The translations under genes and the position numbers were made by a program. A DNA stretch of 52,348 nucleotides, taken from positions 1 through 52,348 of the forward strand of contig CAJMSE010000024.1 of the NCBI GenBank assembly GCA_905216025.1, written 5' to 3'. Below the pieces are notes generated by a model. The model ran no database searches, was not told the DNA's origin, and saw nothing but the letters and a program-made list of their open reading frames with translations. This stretch comes from an uncultured bacterium (lineage in GTDB: Bacteria; Bacteroidota; Bacteroidia; Bacteroidales; Bacteroidaceae). Positions 24,498-32,740 of this stretch are shown piece by piece (the first letter of the stretch is position 1; every line of letters begins with the position of its first letter).

Positions 24498-25661
24498 ATG
24501 ATTTTCGATGAACTGACAGAACGCCGCGGCACCGGCTCGTACAAGTGGGATGAGGCCGGCGCGGACGATGTGATACCGATGTGGGTGGCCGACATGGACT
24601 TCCGCACGGCGCCGCCCGTGGTCGAGGCCCTGCGCCGCAGGGTGGAGCACGGGGTGTTCGGATACACCCTCGTGCCCGAGCGCTACTACGATGCCGTGAT
24701 ATCATGGTTCGCACGGCGCCACGGATGGACGATGCAGCGCGAGTGGATAATGTATACCACGGGCGTGGTGCCGGCCGTCTCGGCCGTGATAAAGGCACTC
24801 ACCATGCCTGGCGAGCGCGTCATAGTGCAGACTCCGGTGTATAACTGCTTCTTCTCGTCGATACGCAACAACGGTTGCGAGGTGGCCGAAAATCCGCTGC
24901 TCTACGCCGACGGACGCTACACGATGGACTATGAGGGGCTGGAGCGCGTCGCCGCCGACCCGCGCACGACGCTCATGCTGCTCTGCAACCCGCACAACCC
25001 GGCAGGCCGGGTGTGGACGCGCGACGAACTGCTCAGGGTCAACGACATCTGCATGCGCCACGGGGTGACTGTCGTGGCCGACGAGATACACTGCGAACTG
25101 GTATACGACGGATTCCGCTATACGCCGTTCGCATCGGTGAGCGAGGCGTGTCTGGCCAACTCGGTGACATGCTGCTCGCCGTCAAAGGCGTTCAACACGG
25201 CAGGCCTGCAGATTGCAAACATCATATCGGCCGATGCCGACGTGCGCCGCCGCATAGACAGGGCGATAAACATCAACGAGGTGTGCGACGTCAACCCGTT
25301 CGGTGTCGAGGCCCTCATCGCCGCCTACAACGAAGGCGGCGCGTGGCTCGACAGCCTTATAGAGTATATCCGCGGCAACTATGAGGCGCTGTGCGCGTTC
25401 TTTGCCGAGCACCTGCCCGCGGTGCGTATAGTGCCCATGGAGGGCACCTATCTCGTGTGGGCCGACTGCCGTGCGCTCGGCATGACATCTGACTGCATCA
25501 CCGCACGGCTTCTCAGCGAGGGCCGCGTGATGGTCAGCAGCGGCACGATATACGGCGCCGCCGGCGAGGGATTCATACGCATAAACATCGCATGCCCGCG
25601 CGAGAGGATGATGGAGGGCCTCCGGCGCATCGCCGCCGTGCTGGCTTCGGGGCAGGTATAG
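24498..25661 (+). CDS. patB: PatB/MalY-type PLP C-S lyase (cystathionine beta-lyase-like)
   Basis: 387 aa, fold-type I aminotransferase family. MWVADMDF (about 28-35) is the signature of the MalY/PatB branch. NPHNPAGRVW (about 161-170) binds cofactor and substrate, DEIHCEL holds the PLP-ring Asp, and SPSKAFNTAGLQ carries the Schiff-base lysine K230. The final arginine region (FIRINIACPRE) binds the substrate carboxylate. It probably cleaves cystathionine or cysteine to thiol or sulfide, pyruvate and ammonia in the cytoplasm, though some members are regulators or aminotransferases. It follows the DUF3737 gene and ends at a perfect 32-bp hairpin. Confidence 0.93.
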   Translation: MIFDELTERRGTGSYKWDEAGADDVIPMWVADMDFRTAPPVVEALRRRVEHGVFGYTLVPERYYDAVISWFARRHGWTMQREWIMYTTGVVPAVSAVIKALTMPGERVIVQTPVYNCFFSSIRNNGCEVAENPLLYADGRYTMDYEGLERVAADPRTTLMLLCNPHNPAGRVWTRDELLRVNDICMRHGVTVVADEIHCELVYDGFRYTPFASVSEACLANSVTCCSPSKAFNTAGLQIANIISADADVRRRIDRAININEVCDVNPFGVEALIAAYNEGGAWLDSLIEYIRGNYEALCAFFAEHLPAVRIVPMEGTYLVWADCRALGMTSDCITARLLSEGRVMVSSGTIYGAAGEGFIRINIACPRERMMEGLRRIAAVLASGQV

Positions 25662-25665
25662 ATTG

Positions 25666-25762
25666 TATTCAGAACACAGAGACACGGAGACACAGAGCTT
25701 TTTCTCCCTTTAATCTTTTGCGGGAATGTTCTCTGTGTCTCCGTGTCTCTGTGTTCTGAATA
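25666..25762. repeat. Perfect 32-bp inverted repeat (CACAGAGACACGGAGACACAGAG type)
   Basis: Arms 25666-25697 and 25731-25762 are exact inverted copies with a 33-nt loop. It lies between convergent genes, so it could serve as a two-way terminator. The arm is itself built from ACAGAGACACGGAGAC-like short repeats of a kind seen across many phyla. Confidence 0.92.
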
Positions 25763-25772
25763 TACTATAGCC

Positions 25773-26966
25773 TTATATCATCTTGAATCCCTTGGCCCTG
25801 AGGGCCTCGTTTATCTGCCTCACGTGCTCGGCGTTGCGCGTCTCGCACACTATCCGCATGATGCAGGCATTGATTTTCTCGCTGTCGCCGTTGCGCTCGT
25901 GGCGCACGCTGGTGATGTTTCCACCGCACTGGGCAATCACCGAGGCTACCTCGACGAGTTTTCCCGGCTGGTCGTCGAGCTCGACGTTGATGACGCTCAC
26001 GCGGCCGCTCTTGGCCAGGCCGCGCTTGATGATGCGGTTGAGGATGGTCACGTCGATGTTTCCGCCGCTCACCACGCACACCGTCTTCTTGCCCTTCACC
26101 GGCACCTTGTTGTACATCACGGCGGCCACGCTGGCGGCTCCGGCGCCCTCGGCCACCATCTTCTCCTGCTCGAGCAGGTGGAGGATGGCCCCGCAGATTT
26201 CATCTTCGGTCACGGTGACGATGCCGTCGACATATTTTGAGCACGTCTCGAAGGTGAGCGTACCCGGCTCCTTCACGGCGATGCCGTCGGCGATGGTCGA
26301 CACCGACGGCAGTTTCTCGCGCTTGCCGGTCTCGATGCTGCGCACCATGCTGGCCGCACCGGCAGCCTGCACGCCGTAGACCTTCACGCTGGGGTTCAGC
26401 GACTTGATGGCGAAGGCGATGCCGCTGAGCAGTCCGCCGCCGCCGACAGACACCACCACGGCTTCCACGTCGGGCAGCTGATCGAGCAGTTCGAGGCCTA
26501 TCGTGCCCTGTCCGGCGATGACGTTCTCGTCGTCGAAGGGGTGGATGAAGGTGTATCCGTGCTCCTCCTTCAGCTCGAGAGCCTTGCGGTAGGCATCGTC
26601 GTAGACTCCCGGCACGAGGCAAATCTCGGCCCCGTAGCGCCGCGTGGCCTCCACCTTGCTTATCGGCGCCCCCTCGGGGAGGCATATCAGCGACTTGATG
26701 CCGTGGGCCGTGGCGCCGAGGGCCACGCCCTGGGCATGGTTTCCGGCCGAGCAGGCAATCACGCCGCGGGCCTTCTCCTCGTCGGTGAGCTGCGAAATCT
26801 TGTAGTATGCGCCGCGGATCTTGAACGACCCGGTGTTCTGCAGGTTCTCCGGCTTCAGGTAAACGTCGCATTCGGGGTTCACCTTTACCGCGTGCACGAG
26901 GTCCGTCTTGTGAATCGTCTGGTTCAGAACGTAGCGTGCTTTGTAGAAGTTGTCTAAGCTAAGCAT
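25773..26966 (-). CDS. ilvA: Threonine ammonia-lyase (threonine dehydratase) with ACT domain
   Basis: 397 aa. It deaminates L-threonine to 2-oxobutyrate, the first step to isoleucine or a catabolic route. The PLP lysine is K49 in NTGSFKIRGA. The phosphate-binding glycine loop is SVGGGGLLSG (about 172-181), and the C-terminal ACT domain is about 325-397 (VSVINVELDDQPGKL). A single short ACT domain and about 400 aa put it in the TdcB-like/short IlvA class rather than the 510-residue biosynthetic type. It stands alone behind a TAATTTTG -7 element. No ilv genes are near, so a catabolic versus biosynthetic role is open. Confidence 0.95.
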   Translation of the reverse strand: MLSLDNFYKARYVLNQTIHKTDLVHAVKVNPECDVYLKPENLQNTGSFKIRGAYYKISQLTDEEKARGVIACSAGNHAQGVALGATAHGIKSLICLPEGAPISKVEATRRYGAEICLVPGVYDDAYRKALELKEEHGYTFIHPFDDENVIAGQGTIGLELLDQLPDVEAVVVSVGGGGLLSGIAFAIKSLNPSVKVYGVQAAGAASMVRSIETGKREKLPSVSTIADGIAVKEPGTLTFETCSKYVDGIVTVTEDEICGAILHLLEQEKMVAEGAGAASVAAVMYNKVPVKGKKTVCVVSGGNIDVTILNRIIKRGLAKSGRVSVINVELDDQPGKLVEVASVIAQCGGNITSVRHERNGDSEKINACIMRIVCETRNAEHVRQINEALRAKGFKMI

Positions 26967-26988
26967 AATATATTACTGTTTTGTTGCA

Positions 26989-26996
26989 CAAAATTA
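26989..26996 (-). promoter_or_regulatory. -7 element of ilvA
   Basis: The reverse strand reads TAATTTTG, followed by TGC, 22 nt before the start codon. No clear -33 element is seen. Confidence 0.5.
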
Positions 26997-27082
26997 ATCA
27001 TTTTATGGATAAGTCGTATCGTGCCCGCGGCAGTTTTTTGGCTTGCATGCGAGTTTAATTTCCGTGTCTCATATTTTATTAT

Positions 27083-27091
27083 TACCTTTGC
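27083..27091 (+). promoter_or_regulatory. -7 element of the C_GCAxxG_C_C gene
   Basis: TACCTTTGC is a perfect -7 match. The roughly 100-nt leader contains a GC-rich hairpin (CCGCCGC...GCGGCGG, about 27164-27188) just ahead of the start codon. Confidence 0.6.
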
Positions 27092-27200
27092 CGTGCGGCA
27101 CTGTTTGCAAACGGCCGCCGTACACATTATTATATATAGGGCACATAACAGATAATCAAGAGGCCCGCCGCTGTAAACCGGCGGCGGCCGGCATACGGCA

Positions 27201-27674
27201 ATGAAGATAGACAAGGAGAAGAGGATACGCCGCGCCGAGGAACTGTTCATGCAGGGATTCAACTGCTCGCAGTCGGTCACGGCGGCGTTCGCCGACATAT
27301 ACGGATATACCGAGGAGCAGGCGCTGAGGCTCAGTGCAGGCTTCGGCGGCGGCATAGGGCGCATGCGCCTCACGTGCGGCGCGGCCTGCGGGATGTTCAC
27401 CCTGGCTGGTATGGACTGTGGTTCGGTCACCCCGGGCGACCGCGAGGGCAAGTCGGCCAACTATAAGGTGGTGCAGGCGCTGGCCGCGCGGTTCGCCGCC
27501 GAGCACGGCTCGCTGACATGCTCCGAGCTGCTGAAGTTGAAGAAGGGAGCCCCGCTGAGCTACGAGGCGTCGCCACGCACGGCCGAATACTATAAGAGCA
27601 GGCCCTGCGTGAACCAGATAATATCGGCCGCGAGGATATTCGCGGAGTATCTCGAGGCGAAGGATATATTATAA
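27201..27674 (+). CDS. C_GCAxxG_C_C family protein
   Basis: 157 aa, usual for this family of small redox-type cysteine proteins. Conserved features are NCSQSV (C22), FGGGIGRM (48-55), CGAACG (C59, C63, a variant of the CGAxxG core), C73 and a later cysteine in LTCSELL. Some members sit beside membrane carriers or reductases and are thought to bind metal or take part in electron transfer; the function is not proven. No signal peptide is visible. It is followed after 50 nt by an OPT transporter gene and may form an operon with it. Confidence 0.9.
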   Translation: MKIDKEKRIRRAEELFMQGFNCSQSVTAAFADIYGYTEEQALRLSAGFGGGIGRMRLTCGAACGMFTLAGMDCGSVTPGDREGKSANYKVVQALAARFAAEHGSLTCSELLKLKKGAPLSYEASPRTAEYYKSRPCVNQIISAARIFAEYLEAKDIL

Positions 27675-27724
27675 ATCTTATAAGACCTATAAGACTTATA
27701 CATCTTATAATAAACCGCAAGATA
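27665..27724. repeat. AT-rich CTTATAAGAC direct repeats
   Basis: Three to four imperfect copies of TCTTATAAGAC / CTATAAGAC / CTTATA lie between the C_GCAxxG_C_C gene and the OPT gene. A local AT-rich spacer repeat, probably not a gene. Confidence 0.5.
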
Positions 27725-29710
27725 ATGAAACAAGACGAAAAAGAGTTGCTTCAGCTGCCGGAAAACGCGTTCCGCGAGCTGAAAGAAGGAGAACAGTATG
27801 AGCCGATGATGAGTCCGCGGGAGAGCTATCCCGAGGTGAACGCATGGTCGGTGACGTGGGGTGTGATAATGGCGATGCTCTTCTCGGCCGCCGCCGCATT
27901 CCTCGGCCTGAAGGTGGGACAGGTGTTCGAGGCCGCCATCCCGATAGCCATCATCGCCGTCGGCGTGTCCACGGCCGCCAGGCGGAGCAAGGCTCTCGGC
28001 GAGAACGTCATCATACAGAGCATCGGAGCATGCTCGGGCGCGGTGGTGGCAGGTGCCATCTTCACGCTGCCCGCCATATACATCCTTCAGGCCAAGTATC
28101 CCGAGATAAGCGTGTCGTTCATCAAGATATTCATCTCGTCGCTGCTCGGAGGCATCATCGGAATACTCTTCCTCATCCCGTTCCGTAAGTATTTCGTCAG
28201 CGACATGCACGGAAAGTATCCCTTCCCCGAGGCCACGGCCACCACGCAGGTGCTCGTCAGCGGTGCCAAGGGCGGCAATCAGGCCAAGCCCCTGCTCATC
28301 GCCGGACTCGTGGGCGGACTCTACGACTTCGCCGTGGGCACGTTCGGACTGTGGAACGAGAACTTCACCACGCGCATCTGCTCATTAGGCGAGCAGCTGG
28401 CCGACCGCGCCAAGCTCGTCTTCAAGGTCAACACAGGCGCCGCCGTGTTCGGACTGGGATATATCGTCGGCCTTAAATATGCGTTCATCATCACCCTCGG
28501 CTCGCTGGCCGTGTGGTGGCTGATAGTGCCGGGAATGTCGCTGCTCTTTCACGACACCGTGCTCAACGCATGGAACCCCGCCATCACGACGGCCGTCGGC
28601 GACATGAGCCCCGAACAGATATTCAAGGAGTACGGCAAGTCGATAGGCATCGGCGGCATAGCCATGGCCGGCATCATCGGCATCATCAAGTCGTGGGGCA
28701 TCATCAAGAGCGCCGTGTCGCTCGCCGCAAAGGAGATGAAGGGCGGACAGGACGGCGGCAAGGAGCAGGTGCGCACGGCGAGAGACATCTCGTTCAAGGT
28801 CATTGCCATCGGTTCGGTGGCCACCATACTGCTCACGTTCCTCTTCTTCTGGTTCGGAGTGATGGACGGCAACATGCTCTTCGCCCTCGTGGCCATCGTG
28901 CTCGTGGCGCTGATAGCGTTCCTCTTCACCACCGTGGCGGCCAATGCCATCGCCATAGTGGGCTCCAACCCCGTGTCGGGAATGACGCTGATGACGCTCA
29001 TCCTCGCCTCAGTGGTGATGGTGGGCGTGGGCCTCAGCGGCACGAGCGGCATGGTGGCGGCCCTCGTCATGGGCGGCGTGGTGTGCACGGCACTCTCCAT
29101 GGCCGGCGCTTTCATCACCGACCTGAAGATAGGCTACTGGCTCGGAACGACTCCGAAGAAGCAGGAGACATGGAAGTTCCTCGGTACGCTCGTATCCGCC
29201 GCCACCGTAGGCGGAGTGATGATGCTGCTCAACGAGGCATACGGATTCGACTCAGGGAAGCTCTCCGCGCCGCAGGCAAACGCCATGGCGGCGGTGATAG
29301 AGCCGCTCATGAACGGCATCGGGGCGCCGTGGGTGCTCTACGCCATAGGTGCGGCCATAGCCATCGTGCTCACATGGTGCCGCATTCCGGCGCTGGCCTT
29401 CGCCCTTGGAATGTTCATCCCGCTGGAGCTCAACACCCCGCTGCTCGTCGGCGGAGCGATAAACTGGTTCGTGACGACCCGCACCAAGGATGCCGCCGTC
29501 AACAAGGAACGCGGCGAGAAGGGTAACCTCATCGCCTCGGGATTCATCGCCGGAGGTGCCCTCATGGGAGTGGTGAGCGCCCTGCTGCGCTTCGGCGGCA
29601 TAGACTTCGCATACGACGCGTGGTGGGCAAACCCGCTGTCGGAGATTCTCTCGCTCGGCGCCTACGCCCTGCTGATTGTGTATTTCATACGGGCAACGAG
29701 GGTAAAATGA
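27725..29710 (+). CDS. OPT family oligopeptide/metal-chelate transporter
   Basis: 661 aa with about 15-16 hydrophobic spans. Family features include NAWSVTWGVIMAMLFSAAAAFLGLKVGQ near the start, SDMHGKYPFPEATATTQVL (about 158-176, the OPT PFPEA-type motif) and GSNPVSGMTLMTL. Bacterial OPT proteins import oligopeptides or metal-siderophore-like ligands with protons across the inner membrane; the substrate cannot be predicted. It starts 50 nt after the C_GCAxxG_C_C gene and is followed after 7 nt by an acetyltransferase-like gene, so all three could be co-transcribed. Confidence 0.93.
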   Translation: MKQDEKELLQLPENAFRELKEGEQYEPMMSPRESYPEVNAWSVTWGVIMAMLFSAAAAFLGLKVGQVFEAAIPIAIIAVGVSTAARRSKALGENVIIQSIGACSGAVVAGAIFTLPAIYILQAKYPEISVSFIKIFISSLLGGIIGILFLIPFRKYFVSDMHGKYPFPEATATTQVLVSGAKGGNQAKPLLIAGLVGGLYDFAVGTFGLWNENFTTRICSLGEQLADRAKLVFKVNTGAAVFGLGYIVGLKYAFIITLGSLAVWWLIVPGMSLLFHDTVLNAWNPAITTAVGDMSPEQIFKEYGKSIGIGGIAMAGIIGIIKSWGIIKSAVSLAAKEMKGGQDGGKEQVRTARDISFKVIAIGSVATILLTFLFFWFGVMDGNMLFALVAIVLVALIAFLFTTVAANAIAIVGSNPVSGMTLMTLILASVVMVGVGLSGTSGMVAALVMGGVVCTALSMAGAFITDLKIGYWLGTTPKKQETWKFLGTLVSAATVGGVMMLLNEAYGFDSGKLSAPQANAMAAVIEPLMNGIGAPWVLYAIGAAIAIVLTWCRIPALAFALGMFIPLELNTPLLVGGAINWFVTTRTKDAAVNKERGEKGNLIASGFIAGGALMGVVSALLRFGGIDFAYDAWWANPLSEILSLGAYALLIVYFIRATRVK

Positions 29711-29717
29711 ACGCTGC

Positions 29718-30803
29718 ATGGCTACAGACATCACATTCTCAAGGCATAGCCGGATAGCAGAGGTAAGGCAGGAGTGGGAATTCCTTGACCGCATGGCCGG
29801 GGAGAACGGCGTGAAATATGCCGCCTACTCGTTCTATCAGACTTACACATGGAGCAGATTCCTGTACGGACACATCGCCGGGAAGATGCTGAAACGGCTT
29901 ACCACCCGCCTCGTCTACATACTGATGAGGCGGGACGGCGAGCCGTTTGCCATCCTGCCGCTCTCCGTCACGCGCAGTTCGGGTAAGGTGCGCTTTCCCT
30001 CGTGCTGGGTAGCAGGCATTCTTAACGCCTCTATCCCTCATTCCCTTATCGGGGGGGGTAAAAATGAGTACGGCCGGGAGATGGCTGCCCTGAGGGGATA
30101 TATAGAGGAGAACTTCCCCGGATGCCATCTCAGTCTGGCCGATGTGCCGCAGTGCACGCTCTTTGCCCGACTTATGAGAAGCATGGAAGGCGGTGATTTC
30201 ACCGAGCGGACGAGCTATCACGTGCCGCTGTCCGCCTTCAGCACGGTGGACGAATATATCGGTTCGCTGTCGAAGAACATCTATAAGAACATACGGAAGG
30301 CATACAACCACCTGAAGACCGACGGCCGGGAGATGGCCCTGAAGGTATACACGAAAGACAATCTACCCGGCAACGGATACCTGTATAGGCTGTGGCGGAT
30401 GTATTTCGTGAGGAAACTGGCCTGGCGGGAGAAGCGGGGCACGGGCCTGAACATGCTCGCCGCACGCATCAAGGCCATGCTGGAGGTGGGCGGCGGATGC
30501 GCCACGCAGAGCTTGAGAAAGCTGGCCGAGAGCCGCCTCTATGTGCTGGAGATAGACTCCCGCCCGGCCGCATTCATGATAGTATATGCCCACCGGCGCC
30601 ACCTGCTCATGCCGCGACTGGCCATCAGCAAGGACTTCGGCCGTTATTCGCCCGGCATTATCATGCTGCTTGAAGCCGTGAAGCTGTGGCTTGACGAGGG
30701 ATTCGTGGATTTCGACATGTGCAGGGGTGACGAACGGTACAAGACCGACATGGGCGGGGTGAACGAACCGCTGTGCAGGATTGAACGTATGAATAAATCA
30801 TGA
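29718..30803 (+). CDS. CelD/BcsL-like GNAT-fold acetyltransferase
   Basis: 361 aa. It resembles the Acetyltransf_6 group: an N-terminal half with WEFLDRM...FYQTYTWSRFLYG, then a double-GNAT-type core with SKNIYKNIRKAYNHLK (about 185-200), LYVLEIDSRPAAFMIVYAH and a closing DFDMCRGDERYKTDMG. Such proteins acetylate or aminoacylate envelope glycans or peptides (FemAB-like fold); the target is unknown. A run of eight G residues at 30051-30058 lies inside codons 112-114 (IGGG). Slippage there would shift the frame, so phase variation is possible. Confidence 0.8.
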   Translation: MATDITFSRHSRIAEVRQEWEFLDRMAGENGVKYAAYSFYQTYTWSRFLYGHIAGKMLKRLTTRLVYILMRRDGEPFAILPLSVTRSSGKVRFPSCWVAGILNASIPHSLIGGGKNEYGREMAALRGYIEENFPGCHLSLADVPQCTLFARLMRSMEGGDFTERTSYHVPLSAFSTVDEYIGSLSKNIYKNIRKAYNHLKTDGREMALKVYTKDNLPGNGYLYRLWRMYFVRKLAWREKRGTGLNMLAARIKAMLEVGGGCATQSLRKLAESRLYVLEIDSRPAAFMIVYAHRRHLLMPRLAISKDFGRYSPGIIMLLEAVKLWLDEGFVDFDMCRGDERYKTDMGGVNEPLCRIERMNKS

Positions 30804-30870
30804 ATTATGAATTATAAATTATGAATTATGAATGGCGTGGCCATTGAATTATAAATAATAATAATAAAAT
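30800..30870. repeat. AT-rich ATGAATTATAAATT repeat
   Basis: Repeated ATGAATTAT/ATTATAAAT words lie around a short palindrome (ATGGCGTGGCCAT). The right part (CCATTGAATTATAAAT) mirrors the left. It fills the spacer before the GH28 gene. Confidence 0.6.
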
Positions 30871-30904
30871 AAGGAGGCAGGAATGCCCTAATCTACTATC
30901 TGCA

Positions 30905-32242
30905 ATGAACCTAAGAAACAAACTGACCATCTTTGCTGTGCTCGGCGTCATGAACGCCGCAGCCGCAGACTACAACATCACGGCTTACGGAGCCGTCAAC
31001 GACACCACACGGCTGAGCACCGAGGCCGTGCAGAGAGCCATAGACGAGTGCTCGCAGGCCGGAGGAGGCCGCGTGGTGGTGCCCACCGGGAGCTATAAGA
31101 TAGGCACGATAGTGCTCAAGAGCAATGTCAACCTGCATCTCGAGCACGGCGCTACGCTCTACGGCAGCACCGACCTGGCAGACTACCGGCCGATGAAGTC
31201 GGACTATGTGTCGCTGCGTACGCAGACGGAGACCATACAGCTCGTCTATGCCGACAACGTGGACAACGTAGTCATAGACGGCCACGGCACCATCGACGGC
31301 CGCGGCCGCTCGTTCAAGAAGCTGTCGTGGAACGACGAGGGCATCACCCGCCCGCACCTGCTGCGCTTCATACAGAGCCGCGACGTCACCGTGAAGGACA
31401 TCACACTGCGCAACAGCGGATGCTGGATGCAGCACTATCTGGCCTGCGACCGCGTCAGGATAGACGGCATCAAGGTGAAGAACCGCAACAACTACAACAA
31501 CGACGCGATTGACATCGACGGCTGTCACGACGTCGTGGTGAAGGGAATGATTGCCGACAGCGACGACGACGCCATCACGCTGAAGAGCACTTCGCCGCGG
31601 CTGTGCGAGAACGTGACGATAACGGGGTGCGTGGTGAGCAGCCACTGCAATGCCATCAAACTCGGAACGGAGACCAACGGCGGCTTCCGGAACATCAACA
31701 TCAGCGGAATCTGCGTCAAACCGTCTGAGGACCAGACGTCGCAATACTTCGGATTGCCGCGCGGCATATCGGCCATATCGCTCGAGATAGTGGACGGCGG
31801 AGTGCTCGAGAACGTCAGCGTGAGCGGCATCACCGTCGAAGGTACGGAGTCGCCGGTGTTCGTGCGCCTCGGCAACCGCGCCCGCGGATACTATGAGGGA
31901 CAGATAATAAATAATGTGGGACGCATCCGCGACGTGAAGATAGACAATGTCATCGTGCGCAACGCCGGCAATACGGGCAGCTCGGTGACGGGTCTTCCCG
32001 GTCATCCGGTGGAGAACGTGCGCCTCAGCAACATCCTTATATGTCATAAGGGCGGGGTGAAGAAGACTTCCGTGCCGGCCGACGAGAAGGAGAAAGACTA
32101 CCCCGAGGCAACTATGTGGGGCACCCTTCCGGCCAAGGGATTCTTCGTGCGCCATGCCCGCGGCATCGTGTTCGACAACGTGGAGATACGCACCGACGAG
32201 CCCGACGAGCGCCCGGAGTATGTCTGCGAAGACAGCGAATAA
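30905..32242 (+). CDS. GH28 family polygalacturonase-like pectinase
   Basis: 445 aa with a signal peptide of about 1-21 (MNAAAA). The beta-helix fold has GH28 motifs: NNDAIDIDGC (N-x-D), DSDDDAITLKS (catalytic Asp pair) and SSHCNAIKLGTE, where fungal enzymes have GHG. It hydrolyses galacturonan or rhamnogalacturonan chains in the periplasm or at the cell surface. With the PL1 lyase at 1640-4039 and the GH43 gene opposite, it indicates pectin use, though no SusC/D genes lie near. No TAnnTTTG promoter is evident upstream. Confidence 0.92.
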   Translation: MNLRNKLTIFAVLGVMNAAAADYNITAYGAVNDTTRLSTEAVQRAIDECSQAGGGRVVVPTGSYKIGTIVLKSNVNLHLEHGATLYGSTDLADYRPMKSDYVSLRTQTETIQLVYADNVDNVVIDGHGTIDGRGRSFKKLSWNDEGITRPHLLRFIQSRDVTVKDITLRNSGCWMQHYLACDRVRIDGIKVKNRNNYNNDAIDIDGCHDVVVKGMIADSDDDAITLKSTSPRLCENVTITGCVVSSHCNAIKLGTETNGGFRNINISGICVKPSEDQTSQYFGLPRGISAISLEIVDGGVLENVSVSGITVEGTESPVFVRLGNRARGYYEGQIINNVGRIRDVKIDNVIVRNAGNTGSSVTGLPGHPVENVRLSNILICHKGGVKKTSVPADEKEKDYPEATMWGTLPAKGFFVRHARGIVFDNVEIRTDEPDERPEYVCEDSE

Positions 32243-32288
32243 GGTGAAAAAGGGGCTGTAGAAATTCCGTGGGGGAGTGAACAAAGTT

Positions 32289-32433
32289 GTAGGGCCTGGG
32301 TCTTGTCTTTGTCCGCAGCCCGTAAGGGCTAATTCACGAGCAGATATGATATTCCTGTTTTATGGGAAATGGCATTATATTCCCATCCAAAAGCCCTTGC
32401 GGGCTGCGGCCAAAGACAAGACCCAGGCCCTAC
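32289..32433. repeat. Inverted 42-nt arms, GTAGGGCC...AGCCC-GGGCT
   Basis: Arms 32289-32330 and 32392-32433 match in 40 of 42 positions as inverted copies with a 61-nt loop. Each arm ends in an AGCCC-nnnn-GGGCT palindrome. The right arm is homologous to the single arm at 91-132. Confidence 0.88.
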
Positions 32434-32524
32434 AAGGGTGATGATATTATAAACCCCAAAAATACCCTTCGATTTTCTACAGAGCCATAATAAGATATAG
32501 CTGATAAGGCGATAGAATATCAGA

Positions 32525-32560
32525 AAAGGCGCCGGCAGTAAGTATTCTGCCGGCGCCTTT
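32525..32560. terminator. Bidirectional terminator
   Basis: A 14-bp perfect stem AAAGGCGCCGGCAG with an 8-nt loop, and A/T residues at both ends. It lies between the convergent GH28 and DUF362 genes. Confidence 0.85.
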
Positions 32561-32596
32561 AATGTTCTCATGCCGTTACCTCGGCCTAATCACGAT

Positions 32597-32681
32597 GTTA
32601 CGTGCCGCAGGTAACGGCGTTACGTGTCACGCGTTACAGTGTTACGTGCCACGGGTAACAGTGTTACGCGCCACGGGTAAC
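32597..32681. repeat. Four tandem 19-bp palindromes, 22-nt period
   Basis: Units start at 32597, 32619, 32641 and 32663, each of the form GTTACGTGCCACGGGTAAC with 3-nt spacers. The period and copy number equal those of the array at 10954-11038. Confidence 0.88.
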
Positions 32682-32740
32682 AATCTTGATAACCGGTGGA
32701 GATAGCCGCGGAGCTTGACTTTTATGTTCCTGTTGAAAAT

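Larger units (their letters stand above)
32243..32740. other. Convergent intergenic region with three repeat structures
   Basis: No gene is supported. It holds an inverted pair of 42-nt arms (32289-32433), a terminator hairpin (32525-32560) and the second four-unit palindrome array (32597-32681). Confidence 0.75.

Noticed and set aside
27164..27188. Riboswitch in the leader of the C_GCAxxG_C_C gene
   Set aside because: Only one short GC-rich hairpin is present. No known aptamer pattern was recognised.
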